A stretch of DNA of 64,000 nt from Pelomonas sp. Root1444 (GTDB lineage: Bacteria > Pseudomonadota > Gammaproteobacteria > Burkholderiales > Burkholderiaceae_C), in assembly GCF_001426885.1 (NCBI RefSeq), contig NZ_LMFP01000028.1:991216-1055215 (forward strand), read 5' to 3'. Of the stretch, positions 1-8,603 are shown in pieces. The notes under the pieces were generated by a model that was given only the letters and a program-made list of their open reading frames with translations, searched no databases and was not told where the DNA came from. How positions within the stretch are numbered: the stretch's first letter is position 1; each line of letters opens with the position of its first letter. The translations under genes and the position numbers were made by a program.

Positions 1-240
1 GGTGTAGCCGGCGGCCTTCATGCCGGAGGCCACCATCGCGTCCGCCTGCTGGCGGATCAGCTGCTCGCTGACGTTGCAGGCGAACTTGTTCCACGAGTTC
101 CAGCCCATCGGCGGCGTGGGCGCGAGGTTGGGCTTGGGGGCGTCGAGCTTGAGGGTCTCGTGGCCGGCGGCCGAGGCCCCGGCGGCGAACAGGCAGGTGG
201 ACAGCGCCAGCAATGCGCGGCGCAACCAGATCGAGGTCAT
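1..240 (-). CDS. GH27 alpha-galactosidase, N-terminal part (cut by window edge)
   Basis: Only the first 80 codons lie in the window. They begin with a signal peptide (basic start, hydrophobic core, ASA-A cleavage site near residue 25). The mature start carries the block PTPPMGWNSWNKFACNVSE, the hallmark first strand and loop of family GH27 alpha-galactosidases. The family removes alpha-1,6-galactose side chains from galactomannan and galactoglucomannan. The start codon is 20 bp after the stop of the GPH transporter on the same strand, so the two are probably co-transcribed. The family call rests on the N-terminal motif only. The catalytic aspartates lie outside the window. Confidence 0.85.
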   Translation of the reverse strand, partial: MTSIWLRRALLALSTCLFAAGASAAGHETLKLDAPKPNLAPTPPMGWNSWNKFACNVSEQLIRQQADAMVASGMKAAGYT

Positions 241-260
241 GGGGATCTCCTGGTAACGGG

Positions 261-1745
261 TCAGACGGCGCCGCGCCGGGCTTCAAGCTCAGCGCGGATT
301 TCATGCATGCGCTTCTCGGTCAGGAAGTAGCGCGACACGACGACCAGCGCGATCAGCAGCCCCACGATGGGGATGCCCGAGAGGCAGAGACGGATCAGGA
401 AGATGGCGTCTTCGCCCTGCACGGGCAGCTTGGCGTTGAAGCCCGTGAAAGCCAGCACCCAGCCCGAGGCGCTGTTGCCCATGGCCAGGCCGACCTTGCT
501 GATCCACGAACCGCAGGCCGCGAACGAGCCCTCGCGGCGCTGACCGGTGGCGAGTTCGTCGTGGTCGATGACATCAGCCATGGCCGAGCCGTAGATGGTC
601 CAGAAACCGGCGCCGATGAAGGCCACGCCGCCGCTGGCGAACAGCTGCAGCCAGGGCAGCTGTGGGTTGTAGAAGAACCAGTCGCCGATGAAGGCAACGA
701 TGCCCAGCCACAGCACGGTCATCAGCGCATTGCGCTTGCCGTAAGCCTTGGCCACCCAGCCCGCGAAGGCGATGCCGACGAGGCCGCTTACGAGGCCGGC
801 CACGCCCATCAGCGAGTTCCATTTCGTGGCCGCCACGACGTCGCCGCCGCAGACGTAGTAGACGGTCGCGTAGTAGCCCAACAGGCCCACCATGGCCGTG
901 GCCATGTTGTAGGTCAGCATAGTGCCCAGCATCAGCCGGAAGGGCTTGTTCTTCAGCGTGCGGTACAGCGTGTCCTTGAACGGCACGCGCTGGCGGCTTT
1001 GGGCGACGAAGCTCTCGTAGTAGCGCTCGCGCGTCAGCGAGAAGATGACGATGGCCAGCACCACCAGGATGCCGCCCAGGATGGCGGTGTAGACCTGGGC
1101 ACCCAGCAGGATGTCGGGCTTGCCGCTGGCGTCGTGGAAGAAGTAGAGCGTCGTGAACTGCGCGGCGACGAACATGCCCAGCTCGGGAATCTTCTGGATC
1201 GCGTTCTTGATGGACATCACGCGCGTGCGCTCGTGGTAGCCCGGCGTGAGTTCGGCACCCAGGCTGTTCCAGGGCATCGCGAAGCAGCTCATGACCGGCG
1301 CGTAGAGGCAGGTCGAGACGAGCAGGAAGATGAAGTACTCGGTATCGCTCCAGCCCCGCCCGACGGCGAACAGCAGCGGCAGGCCGATGCCGGTCAGGAT
1401 GCCGCCGACGAGGATGAAGGGGCGCCGGCGCCCCCAGCGGCTGCGGGTGTTGTCGGAGATCCAGCCGAACATTGCGTCGGACACCGCGTCCGCAAAGATC
1501 TTGATGCCCATGGCCATCGAGATCAGCTGCGGCGCCACGCCCAGGCCGATGTTGAAGACGTGGAAGACCAGGGACTGGTAGAGCCAGTGGCCCCACATGT
1601 CGTGGAAGGAGCCAAGGCCGAAGCCGACCTTCTGCGACATAGGCACGCGGTCGGCCGCGGCAGTGCCGGCTGGCGTGGGCGCCGCAGCGGCGGCCCCCGG
1701 ACGAGGCATCAAAGGCGGGGCGGCCCCATCGGGATCGGCAATCAC
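261..1745 (-). CDS. GPH-family (MelB-like) sugar:cation symporter
   Basis: A 494-residue protein with about twelve hydrophobic segments. The cytoplasmic loop signature DNTRSRWGRRRPFILVGG is that of the glycoside-pentoside-hexuronide symporters. It should carry a mono- or oligosaccharide across the inner membrane with a cation. The GTG start has a good ribosome site (GAGGAG) just upstream, but the first 35 residues are Ala/Pro-rich and the conserved part starts at Met36, so a shorter protein from base 1640 is possible. It lies between the LacI gene and the alpha-galactosidase, and its promoter region carries a candidate operator at 1772-1785. The substrate is inferred from context to be a galactoglucomannan sugar. 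Confidence 0.9.
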   Translation of the reverse strand: MIADPDGAAPPLMPRPGAAAAAPTPAGTAAADRVPMSQKVGFGLGSFHDMWGHWLYQSLVFHVFNIGLGVAPQLISMAMGIKIFADAVSDAMFGWISDNTRSRWGRRRPFILVGGILTGIGLPLLFAVGRGWSDTEYFIFLLVSTCLYAPVMSCFAMPWNSLGAELTPGYHERTRVMSIKNAIQKIPELGMFVAAQFTTLYFFHDASGKPDILLGAQVYTAILGGILVVLAIVIFSLTRERYYESFVAQSRQRVPFKDTLYRTLKNKPFRLMLGTMLTYNMATAMVGLLGYYATVYYVCGGDVVAATKWNSLMGVAGLVSGLVGIAFAGWVAKAYGKRNALMTVLWLGIVAFIGDWFFYNPQLPWLQLFASGGVAFIGAGFWTIYGSAMADVIDHDELATGQRREGSFAACGSWISKVGLAMGNSASGWVLAFTGFNAKLPVQGEDAIFLIRLCLSGIPIVGLLIALVVVSRYFLTEKRMHEIRAELEARRGAV

Positions 1746-1771
1746 TCTGTCTCCTCGATCGCTGAATGCGA

Positions 1772-1785
1772 TGTTTTAGTAAACA
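1772..1785. promoter_or_regulatory. candidate LacI operator upstream of the GPH symporter
   Basis: The sequence TGTTTTAGTAAACA is an imperfect palindrome 27 bp upstream of the symporter start. It shares the TAAACA half-site with sites at 3028-3040 and 14548-14560. These are the other control regions of the same sugar locus, so a common regulator, most simply the adjacent LacI protein, is inferred. Confidence 0.55.
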
Positions 1786-1854
1786 GAGAGATTTTGTTCG
1801 ACACACGCCCGACCCGCAGGCGGTGCAAACACCTATGCGGCCACCCCGGCCGGT

Positions 1855-2886
1855 TCAGCGCCTGGCTTTACGCGCCGGTGCGGTGGGCGCGGACGTGGCA
1901 GCGCGCGAGCTCTCCCGGATGACGAGCTCCACCGGCAGCGAGGCTTCGCTCGGCTCGATGTCGCCCTCGATCAACGCCCGGGCGGCCACCAGGCCGAGGG
2001 CCTCCTTGTCCATCTTGACGGTGGACAGCGGCGGCTTGCTGTGCACCGCCTCCTCGATGTCGTCATAGCCGATGAAGCGGATGTCCTCCGGCACGCGCAG
2101 GCCGTGCTCGCGGCAGACCTCGATGCCGAAGATCGCCGTCGAGTCGTTGTAGGCGAACACGGCGTCGGGCCGCTCGGGCAGCGCGAGCAGCCGCTGCATC
2201 GCGTCGCGGCCGGCATCGCGGTACTCCAGCGCCGGGTCCAGCGTGACCTCGTAGTCGGGGTCGAAAAGGCGGCCGGCCTCGAAAAGCGCCCGCCTGAAGC
2301 CCTTGGCCCGCAGCGACACCGAATAGTGGGTCATCGGGCCGAAGATGGCTGCCACGCGCTGGGCACCACCGTCGAGCAGGTGCTTGGTGGCCAGCCAGGC
2401 ACCCAGCTGGTTGTCGTCGTTGACGCAGCGCACGCCGGGATAGAAGTGGTCCACCAGCACAAGCGGCAGCTCGCAGCGGCGGATGGCCTCCATCGCCTCG
2501 GCAGCGAAGTAGCCCACGCCGAGCAAGGCATCGACCTCGTGGCGGCGCACCAGCCCGGCGATGTCCTCGCCGGCCTGCACAGACATCAAGCTGAGTGGCA
2601 CGCCGGCCTCGCGGCAGGCGGTCTCGGCACCGTGCAGCACGTAGGAATAGAACGGGTTGCTGGCCAGCGAGCCGACATGCCGGCTGTAGAGGAACAGCAT
2701 GCGGCGCGGCTTCCCGGTGCGCAGCTTGCCGACGTCGTAGCCCAGCTGCTGGGCAATCTCGAGCACCTGGCCGCGCGTCTGTTCCGACAAGCCCGGCTGG
2801 CCTTTCAGCGCGCGCGAGACGGTGCCGATGGACACGCCGGCCGCCTGGGCCAGCTCACGAATCGTCACGCCACGCTTGTCGGCCAT
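1855..2886 (-). CDS. LacI-family transcriptional regulator of the glucomannan locus
   Basis: A 343-residue LacI/GalR protein. The N-terminal helix-turn-helix and hinge (residues about 7-60, with VTIRELAQAAGVSIGTVSRAL) are followed by a periplasmic-binding-protein-like effector domain. The family represses or activates sugar genes in response to a sugar ligand. The gene sits between the GPH symporter (same strand) and the divergent fructokinase. The divergent spacer contains a TAAACA-containing site (3028-3040) and a half-site next to its own start (TTGTTTAGC, about 2904-2912), so autoregulation is likely. The effector cannot be read from the sequence. Confidence 0.92.
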   Translation of the reverse strand: MADKRGVTIRELAQAAGVSIGTVSRALKGQPGLSEQTRGQVLEIAQQLGYDVGKLRTGKPRRMLFLYSRHVGSLASNPFYSYVLHGAETACREAGVPLSLMSVQAGEDIAGLVRRHEVDALLGVGYFAAEAMEAIRRCELPLVLVDHFYPGVRCVNDDNQLGAWLATKHLLDGGAQRVAAIFGPMTHYSVSLRAKGFRRALFEAGRLFDPDYEVTLDPALEYRDAGRDAMQRLLALPERPDAVFAYNDSTAIFGIEVCREHGLRVPEDIRFIGYDDIEEAVHSKPPLSTVKMDKEALGLVAARALIEGDIEPSEASLPVELVIRESSRAATSAPTAPARKARR

Positions 2887-3027
2887 CTGCCCGCACTCCG
2901 CTGTTGTTTAGCTTCAAAAAACCGGCGCGATTGTGCCTCGCCGCCATGGGCCACCCGCGCAGCACCCCGTTGCAGCGGCCTCGGCCGCCACCGCCCACCT
3001 GCATGCGGGATCGTCCTGCTTGCCGAT

Positions 3028-3040
3028 TGTTCACTAAACA
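3028..3040. promoter_or_regulatory. candidate LacI operator in the lacI-fructokinase divergent spacer
   Basis: TGTTCACTAAACA lies 37 bp before the fructokinase start and matches the right half (CTAAACAT) of the site in front of the ABC operon. A second half-site (GCTAAACAA on the minus strand) lies at about 2904-2912 near the LacI start. The assignment is by motif recurrence only. Confidence 0.5.
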
Positions 3041-3077
3041 TTTATTGTTGCCACGACTTTTTGCACTCCCAGTTCCG

Positions 3078-4001
3078 ATGCCTCCCTGTTCCATCGCCGT
3101 CCTGGGCGAAGCCCTGGTGGACGAGTTCCATGACGGCCCGGTGGCCGGCGGCGCGCCCTTCAATGTCGCGCGCTCGCTGTCGGCGCTCGGCGTGCCGCCG
3201 CTGTTTGTCAGCCGCATCGGCGCCGACGACGCCGCCGGCCGCTTCGTGCTGGAAAGCGCGCGCCGCTACGGCTTGGCCGAGCAAGGCCTGCAGCGCGACA
3301 CCGGCCACGCGACCGGCCGCGTCAGCGTCCATGAGCGGGCCGGTGGCGGGCACAGTTTCGAGATCCACGCCGATGCGGCATGGGACCACCTCGACGTTCG
3401 CCCCGCCCACGCCGCGCTTGCGGCCGCCGGCGCTTCGTTCCTCTACTTCGGCAGCCTGGCCCAGCGCCACGCCGTCTCGCGCGCCGCGCTGCGCGCCCTG
3501 GCCAAGCCCTTTGGCGGGCTGCGCCTGCTGGACCTGAACCTGCGCCCGGGCACCGACACGCCGCAGCTCGCCGGCGAGTCGCTGATGCTGGCCGACTGGG
3601 TCAAGGTCAACGACGAGGAACTGGCCCGGCTGGCCGGGTGGTTCGACGCCGGCGAGGACGAGGCCGCCCAGGTGGCCGCGCTGATGGGTCGCTTCGCACT
3701 GCAGCGGCTGGTGCTGACCTGCGGCGCCGCGGGCTGGCGCCTGTACGGCCCGGGCGGCGAGCGGCTGGCCCACGGGCCGGGCGAACCGCAGCCGCAACTC
3801 GTCGACACCGTCGGCGCGGGCGACGCCTTCACCGCGATGCTGCTCGCCGGCCTGGCCCGGCAGCGCGACCTGCCCGCCACGCTGGCGCTGGCGAACCGCT
3901 ACGCCTCCTTCATCTGCGGCCTGCGCGGCCCCTTGCCCGCCAGCCCGCAAGCGCTGGCCCCCTGGCGCGACGCACTGCAGGCGCTGCCGCCCTCCCCTTG
4001 A
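3078..4001 (+). CDS. fructokinase (PfkB family), glucomannan locus copy
   Basis: A 307-residue PfkB-family sugar kinase. The N-terminal GEALVDEF and GGAPFNVARSL blocks mark a fructokinase-like substrate site. The C-terminal DTVGAGDAFTA block (near residue 250) holds the catalytic Asp and anion hole. It would convert fructose plus ATP to fructose 6-phosphate. In this locus the fructose is probably made from mannose by the isomerase at 20990-22207. A clear paralogue is encoded in the sucrose locus at 45877-46761. The ATG at 3078 is preceded only by a weak ribosome site. The gene is followed after 17 bp by the GH1 gene on the same strand. Confidence 0.9.
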   Translation: MPPCSIAVLGEALVDEFHDGPVAGGAPFNVARSLSALGVPPLFVSRIGADDAAGRFVLESARRYGLAEQGLQRDTGHATGRVSVHERAGGGHSFEIHADAAWDHLDVRPAHAALAAAGASFLYFGSLAQRHAVSRAALRALAKPFGGLRLLDLNLRPGTDTPQLAGESLMLADWVKVNDEELARLAGWFDAGEDEAAQVAALMGRFALQRLVLTCGAAGWRLYGPGGERLAHGPGEPQPQLVDTVGAGDAFTAMLLAGLARQRDLPATLALANRYASFICGLRGPLPASPQALAPWRDALQALPPSP

Positions 4002-4018
4002 CTCTCCAACCTCACGAC

Positions 4019-5404
4019 ATGGCCTTGACCACCTCCACCGCCGCCTCGCTCGCCGACCTCGTCGCCCCGCCCGCGGGCTCGCCCATGCACCGGCGCGACT
4101 TCCTCTTCGGCGCCGGCACCTCGTCCTACCAGATCGAGGGCGCCGCGCATGAAGACGGCCGGCTCGAATCGATCTGGGACCGCTTCTGCGCCACGCCCGG
4201 CAAGGTGCTGCGCGGCGAGAACGGCGACGTGGCCTGCGACCACTACCACCGCTTCGAGGAAGACCTCGACATCCTCCAGCGCCTGGGCGTGGACGCCTAC
4301 CGCTTCTCCATCGCCTGGCCGCGCGTGATGGGCCAGGCCGGCCAGCCCAACGCGAAGGGCATCGACTTCTACAAGCGCCTGCTCGACGGGCTGGGGCAGC
4401 GCGGCATCAAGGCCTTCGTCACGCTGTACCACTGGGACCTGCCCCAGCACCTGGAAGACCGCGGCGGCTGGCTGAACCGCGACACGGCCTACCGCTTCGC
4501 CGACTACGCCGACCTGATGAGCCGCGAGCTGGGCGGCGGCCGCGTGGCCGCCTGGACGACGCACAACGAGCCATGGTGCTCCGCCTACCTGGGCTACGGC
4601 GACGGCCACCATGCGCCCGGCCTCAAGAGCCACCGCTGGGCCGCGCAAGCCATGCACCACCTGCTGCTGGGCCACGGCCTGGCGCTGCCGGCGCTGCGCG
4701 CCAACGACCCGAACGCGCTGCACGGCATCGTCGCCAACTGCGCACCGGGCTATGCCGACACCGATTCGGCAGCGGACCGCGATGCGGCGTCCCTCTTCGA
4801 GACCTTCCAGAACCGCTGGGTGCTGGACCCGCTGCTCAAGGGCGAATACCCGGCCGACCTGTGGCGGCTGTGGAAAGGCTGCGAGCCGCTGGTGCTGGAC
4901 GGCGACATGGCCGTCATCCAGCGCCCCATCGACTACCTCGGCATCAACTTCTACAGCCGCGCCGTGCTGCGCTCCAAGGGGCCGGACACCATCGACTGGG
5001 TGCGCCACCCCGATGTCGAGCGCACGACGATGGACTGGGAGGTCTACCCGCAAGGCCTGCAGGACCTGTTCGAAGCCTTCAAGCGCGACTACCCCAACCT
5101 GCCACCGCTCTACGTCACCGAGAACGGCATGTCCAGCGACGACAGCGTCAACGTTGGCGTGGTGGACGACGTGCAGCGCCAGTCCTACATCAAGCGCCAT
5201 TTCGCGGCCTGCTCGCGCGCGATGGCCAACGGCGTGGATGTGCGGGGCTACTTCATCTGGTCGCTCATGGACAACTTCGAATGGGCCTTCGGCTACGAGC
5301 GCCGCTTCGGCCTCGTGCATGTGGACTTCCAGACGCAGCAGCGCACGCTCAAGCGCAGTGCGCTGGCGTATGCGGATTTCCTGCGGGAACGCGCGGGGCG
5401 CTGA
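4019..5404 (+). CDS. GH1 beta-glucosidase
   Basis: A 461-residue GH1 enzyme of normal family length with no signal peptide, so it should be cytoplasmic. The acid/base Glu184 lies in TTHNEPW and the nucleophile Glu368 in YVTENG. Other GH1 landmarks are GTSSYQIEGA near the N-terminus and DNFEWAFGYERRFGL near the C-terminus. It would release non-reducing glucose (and in some members mannose or galactose) from short beta-linked oligosaccharides such as cellobiose or Glc-Man. It is transcribed with the upstream fructokinase and ends 3 bp from the convergent halogenase-like gene. Confidence 0.95.
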   Translation: MALTTSTAASLADLVAPPAGSPMHRRDFLFGAGTSSYQIEGAAHEDGRLESIWDRFCATPGKVLRGENGDVACDHYHRFEEDLDILQRLGVDAYRFSIAWPRVMGQAGQPNAKGIDFYKRLLDGLGQRGIKAFVTLYHWDLPQHLEDRGGWLNRDTAYRFADYADLMSRELGGGRVAAWTTHNEPWCSAYLGYGDGHHAPGLKSHRWAAQAMHHLLLGHGLALPALRANDPNALHGIVANCAPGYADTDSAADRDAASLFETFQNRWVLDPLLKGEYPADLWRLWKGCEPLVLDGDMAVIQRPIDYLGINFYSRAVLRSKGPDTIDWVRHPDVERTTMDWEVYPQGLQDLFEAFKRDYPNLPPLYVTENGMSSDDSVNVGVVDDVQRQSYIKRHFAACSRAMANGVDVRGYFIWSLMDNFEWAFGYERRFGLVHVDFQTQQRTLKRSALAYADFLRERAGR

Positions 5405-5407
5405 GCT

Positions 5408-6940
5408 TCAGCGTGTGCCCACCAGGCGGCTCAGATAGGCCGCGTGGTCGGGCATGCCTTCCACCGTCTTCGAGATGGCCATGTGCAGGCGCTTGAAGTG
5501 CTCGCGCAGTGGCTGCTCGTCCACCTGCGCCAGCAGCGGGTCCAGCGCTTCGGGCTTCATGCCCAGACCCAGGTAGAGCGAGTACCAGGAGTCCTCGCCG
5601 AAGCTGTCCCGGTCCAGGATGACGACGCGGCCGTTGCGGCGGAAATTGTCGATCTGGTGGGCCAGCGTGTCCGGGATGGGCATGGCCGCGCAGTAGCGCC
5701 AGAGCTCGCTGTCGTCGCGCTCGGTCTGCTTGTAGTGCAGGATGATGAAGTCGCGGATGGACTCGTACTGCCGCGTCATGCGGCGGTTGTATTCGTCCAC
5801 CAGATGCGGCTCGCACTGGCGGTCCGGGAACAGTTCAACCAGGGCACTGACCCCGTGGATGACGAGCGACAGGCTGGTCGATTCCAGCGGCTCCAGGAAG
5901 CCCGACGACAGGCCGACGGACACGACGTTCTTCTCCCAGATGCGCTTGCGCATGCCGGTCTTGAAGCGCAGCTGGCGCGGGTCGCCCTGCGGTGCCCCGT
6001 CCAGGTTCTGCATCAGCACCCGGCCGGCTTCCTCGTCGCTGATGTAGCTGCTGCAGTAGACATGGCCGTTGCCGGTGCGGTGCTGCAGCGGGATGCGCCA
6101 CTGCCAGCCCGCGCTGCGCGCCGTGGACGTCGTGTACGGTGTCAGCGGCAGCACCTTGTCGCAGGGCACGGCCTGGGCGCTGTCGCAGGGTAGCCAGTGC
6201 GTCCAGTCGTGATACCCGGCCTTCATGACACCTTCGATCAGCAGCGCGCGAAAGCCCGAGCAGTCGATGAACAAATCGCCCTCGATGCGCCGGCCGTCAG
6301 CCAGCGTCACCGCCGTCACGAAACCGTCGCCGGGTCGCAGCGACACGTCGACGATGGTGCCCTCCTCGCGCTTCACGCCACGTGCCAGCGCGTAGTCGCG
6401 CAGGAAGTTCGCGTACAGGCCGGCGTCGAAGTGGAAGGCATAGGAATACGCGTTGGCGGCCGACGGCGGACCGCCCTCGGGCGGCACGAAGCGGTCGCGC
6501 TGCGCCATCACGGTCGCGGTCGACCATTCCTCGTAGCTGGGCATGCCGCCCGCGCGGTTCAACCGCATCCAGTGCGCCACCGACGAGCGGTTGAGGATGG
6601 GTGGCCCGAAGCCGCCGAAGCCGTGGAAGAAGCGGTTGCCGACATGGCCCCAGTCCTTGAACTCGATGCCCAGCTTGAAGCTCGCCTGGGTCTTGCGCAT
6701 GAACTCGGCGTTATCCAACTCGAGCGCGTCGTTGTAGTGGCGAATGCTGGGCAACGTGGCCTCGCCGACACCCACGGTGCCGATGTCGGCCGACTCGACC
6801 AGCACGATCTCGCAGCCCACCGGGTTGGCGCTCCCGCCCGGCTGTGTGCCGAACACCTGGCTGAGCGGCGCGGCGGTCATCCAGCCGGCGCTGCCGCCAC
6901 CGACGATGACGATGCGGCGGATGGCTTGATCGTTGTTCAT
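5408..6940 (-). CDS. flavin-dependent tryptophan-halogenase-like protein A
   Basis: A 510-residue member of the tryptophan halogenase family. The N-terminal FAD motif VIVGGGSAGWMTAA (about residues 11-24) and the WQWRIP signature (near residue 275, family WxWxIP) are present. The lysine and glutamate positions used by PrnA-type halogenases appear kept in FKLGIEFKDWG and LEPLEST. The gene starts inside the stop codon of its paralogue (TGATG), so translation is coupled. Related genes commonly sit beside TonB-dependent receptors of carbohydrate systems in Caulobacter- and Xanthomonas-type bacteria. Their true substrate there is unknown, and halogenation of tryptophan should not be assumed. Confidence 0.88.
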   Translation of the reverse strand: MNNDQAIRRIVIVGGGSAGWMTAAPLSQVFGTQPGGSANPVGCEIVLVESADIGTVGVGEATLPSIRHYNDALELDNAEFMRKTQASFKLGIEFKDWGHVGNRFFHGFGGFGPPILNRSSVAHWMRLNRAGGMPSYEEWSTATVMAQRDRFVPPEGGPPSAANAYSYAFHFDAGLYANFLRDYALARGVKREEGTIVDVSLRPGDGFVTAVTLADGRRIEGDLFIDCSGFRALLIEGVMKAGYHDWTHWLPCDSAQAVPCDKVLPLTPYTTSTARSAGWQWRIPLQHRTGNGHVYCSSYISDEEAGRVLMQNLDGAPQGDPRQLRFKTGMRKRIWEKNVVSVGLSSGFLEPLESTSLSLVIHGVSALVELFPDRQCEPHLVDEYNRRMTRQYESIRDFIILHYKQTERDDSELWRYCAAMPIPDTLAHQIDNFRRNGRVVILDRDSFGEDSWYSLYLGLGMKPEALDPLLAQVDEQPLREHFKRLHMAISKTVEGMPDHAAYLSRLVGTR

Positions 6941-8478
6941 CACTTGACCATCTCCATGGGCGCAGCGCGAAGGTGTTTTTCGATGAAGGCACCATGGTCG
7001 GGCATGTCGTCCACGGTCCCGGAGATGGCCGCGCGCAGGCGCTCGAAGTGCGTGCGCAGCGCCTGCTCGTCGACCTGAGCGAGCAGCGGGTCGTGGCGCT
7101 GCGGCCAGCAGCCCAGGCCCAGGAACAGCGACACCCAGGAGGGTTCGGCGAAGCTGTCGGGGTCCAGGATGGCCACCCGCCCGCTGCGCCGGAAGATCTC
7201 GATCTGGTGCTTCAGGTCGTCCGGAATGGACATGGCGGCGCAGTAGCGCCAGAACTCGCTGTCGTCGCGCTTCGTCAGCTTGTAGTGCAGCACGATGAAG
7301 TCGCGGATGGACTCGTACTGCCGCGCCATGCGGCGGTTGTACTCGGCCGCGAGATGGACATCGCAGCGGCGGTCGGGGAATAGTTCGATCAGGCGACCGA
7401 CGCCGTCCATGATGAGCTGGATGCTGGTGGACTCCAGCGGCTCCAGGAAACCCGACGACAGGCCGATGGCGACGACGTTCCTGTCCCAGGCCTTCTTGCG
7501 CATGCCTGTCTTGAAGCGCAGCTGCCGCGGGTCCGCTTGTGCGGCGCCATCCAGGTTGCGCATCAGCACCTGACCGGCCTCCTGGTCGCTGGTGTAGGCG
7601 CTGCAGTACACGTGGCCGTTGCCGGTGCGGTGCTGCAGCGGGATGCGCCATTGCCAGCCCGCGCTGCGCGCCGTGGACGTGGTGTACGGCGTCAGCGGTG
7701 CCACCTTGTCGCAGGGCACGGCCTGGGCGCTGTCGCAGGGCAGCCAGTGCGTCCAGTCGTGATAGCCGGCCTTGCAAACGCCCTCGATCAGCAGCGCGCG
7801 AAAGCCCGAGCAGTCGATGAACAGGTCGCCCTCGATGCGCCGGCCGTCGGCCAGCGTCACCGCCGTCACGAAGCCGTCGCCGGGCCGCACGGACACGTCG
7901 ACGATGGTGCCCTCCTCGCGCTTGACGCCGCGCGCCATCGCGTACTCGCGCAGGAAGGCCGCATACAGGCCCGCGTCGAAATGGAAGGCGTAGGAATAGG
8001 CGTTGGCGGCCGAAGGCAGGTCGCCCTCGGGAGGCACGAAGCGGTTGCGCCGCGCCATCACGGTGGCGGTGGACCATTCCTCGTGGCTGTCCATGCCGCC
8101 GAGATGGTGCAGGCGCAGCCAGTGCATGACCGACGAGCGGTTCAGGATGGCCGGGCCGAACTCGCCGAAGCCGTGGAAGAAGTGGTTGCCGAGGTGGCCC
8201 CAGTCCTTGAACTCGATGCCCAGCTTGAACGTCGCCTGGGTCTTGCGGATGAACTCGGCGTTGTCGAGTTCCAGCGTGCGGTTGTAGTAGCGGATGGTGG
8301 GCAGCGTGGCCTCGCCGACGCCCACGGTGCCGATCTCGGGCGACTCGACCAGCACGATCTCGCAGCGGGCCGCATGCTCGCCGCGGCCCATCAGCTGGCC
8401 CAGCGGTGCCGCCGTCATCCAACCCGCCGTGCCGCCGCCCACAATCACGACGCGGCGGATGGCTTGGTCGTCACTCAT
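6940..8478 (-). CDS. flavin-dependent tryptophan-halogenase-like protein B
   Basis: A 512-residue paralogue of the adjacent downstream protein, with long stretches identical by eye. It carries the same FAD motif (VIVGGGTAGWMTAA), the WQWRIP signature and the LEPLEST block. The ATG at 8478 was chosen because it has a GGAGAG ribosome site and aligns with the paralogue start; a longer reading to 8604 would run through the terminator. It is downstream of the TonB-receptor gene on the same strand but separated from it by a strong terminator at 8541-8572. It therefore either depends on read-through or has its own promoter in the short gap. The function in sugar use is unproven. Confidence 0.88.
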   Translation of the reverse strand: MSDDQAIRRVVIVGGGTAGWMTAAPLGQLMGRGEHAARCEIVLVESPEIGTVGVGEATLPTIRYYNRTLELDNAEFIRKTQATFKLGIEFKDWGHLGNHFFHGFGEFGPAILNRSSVMHWLRLHHLGGMDSHEEWSTATVMARRNRFVPPEGDLPSAANAYSYAFHFDAGLYAAFLREYAMARGVKREEGTIVDVSVRPGDGFVTAVTLADGRRIEGDLFIDCSGFRALLIEGVCKAGYHDWTHWLPCDSAQAVPCDKVAPLTPYTTSTARSAGWQWRIPLQHRTGNGHVYCSAYTSDQEAGQVLMRNLDGAAQADPRQLRFKTGMRKKAWDRNVVAIGLSSGFLEPLESTSIQLIMDGVGRLIELFPDRRCDVHLAAEYNRRMARQYESIRDFIVLHYKLTKRDDSEFWRYCAAMSIPDDLKHQIEIFRRSGRVAILDPDSFAEPSWVSLFLGLGCWPQRHDPLLAQVDEQALRTHFERLRAAISGTVDDMPDHGAFIEKHLRAAPMEMVK

Positions 8479-8540
8479 GCGCTGTCTCTCCGGGTGGCGC
8501 CCTGTGCCGGGCGCTGATTTCTGTCTGTGCACACTAACCC

Positions 8541-8572
8541 AAAAAAAAGGCCCGGCGCCGCAGCGCCAGGCC
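8541..8572 (-). terminator. rho-independent terminator after the TonB receptor
   Basis: Read on the minus strand, a 10-bp GC-rich stem (8563-8572 with 8549-8558, one G-T wobble) with a 4-base loop is followed by eight T residues. It lies about 30 bp past the receptor stop and before the halogenase-like pair. Confidence 0.88.
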
Positions 8573-8603
8573 CGTGTGCGGCCGGGATAAACCCGGCTGT
8601 CCA

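Noticed and set aside
213-1922. Long plus-strand frame of 569 codons opposite the GPH symporter
   Set aside because: It has no domain pattern and is low-complexity Arg/Gly/His-rich. It mirrors the GC-rich codon bias of the symporter gene on the other strand.
5408-8422. A single 1004-codon fusion of both halogenase-like genes
   Set aside because: The upstream half is a shadow of the true frame of protein B. The real start of protein A is the ATG at 6940 that shares a base with the stop of protein B.
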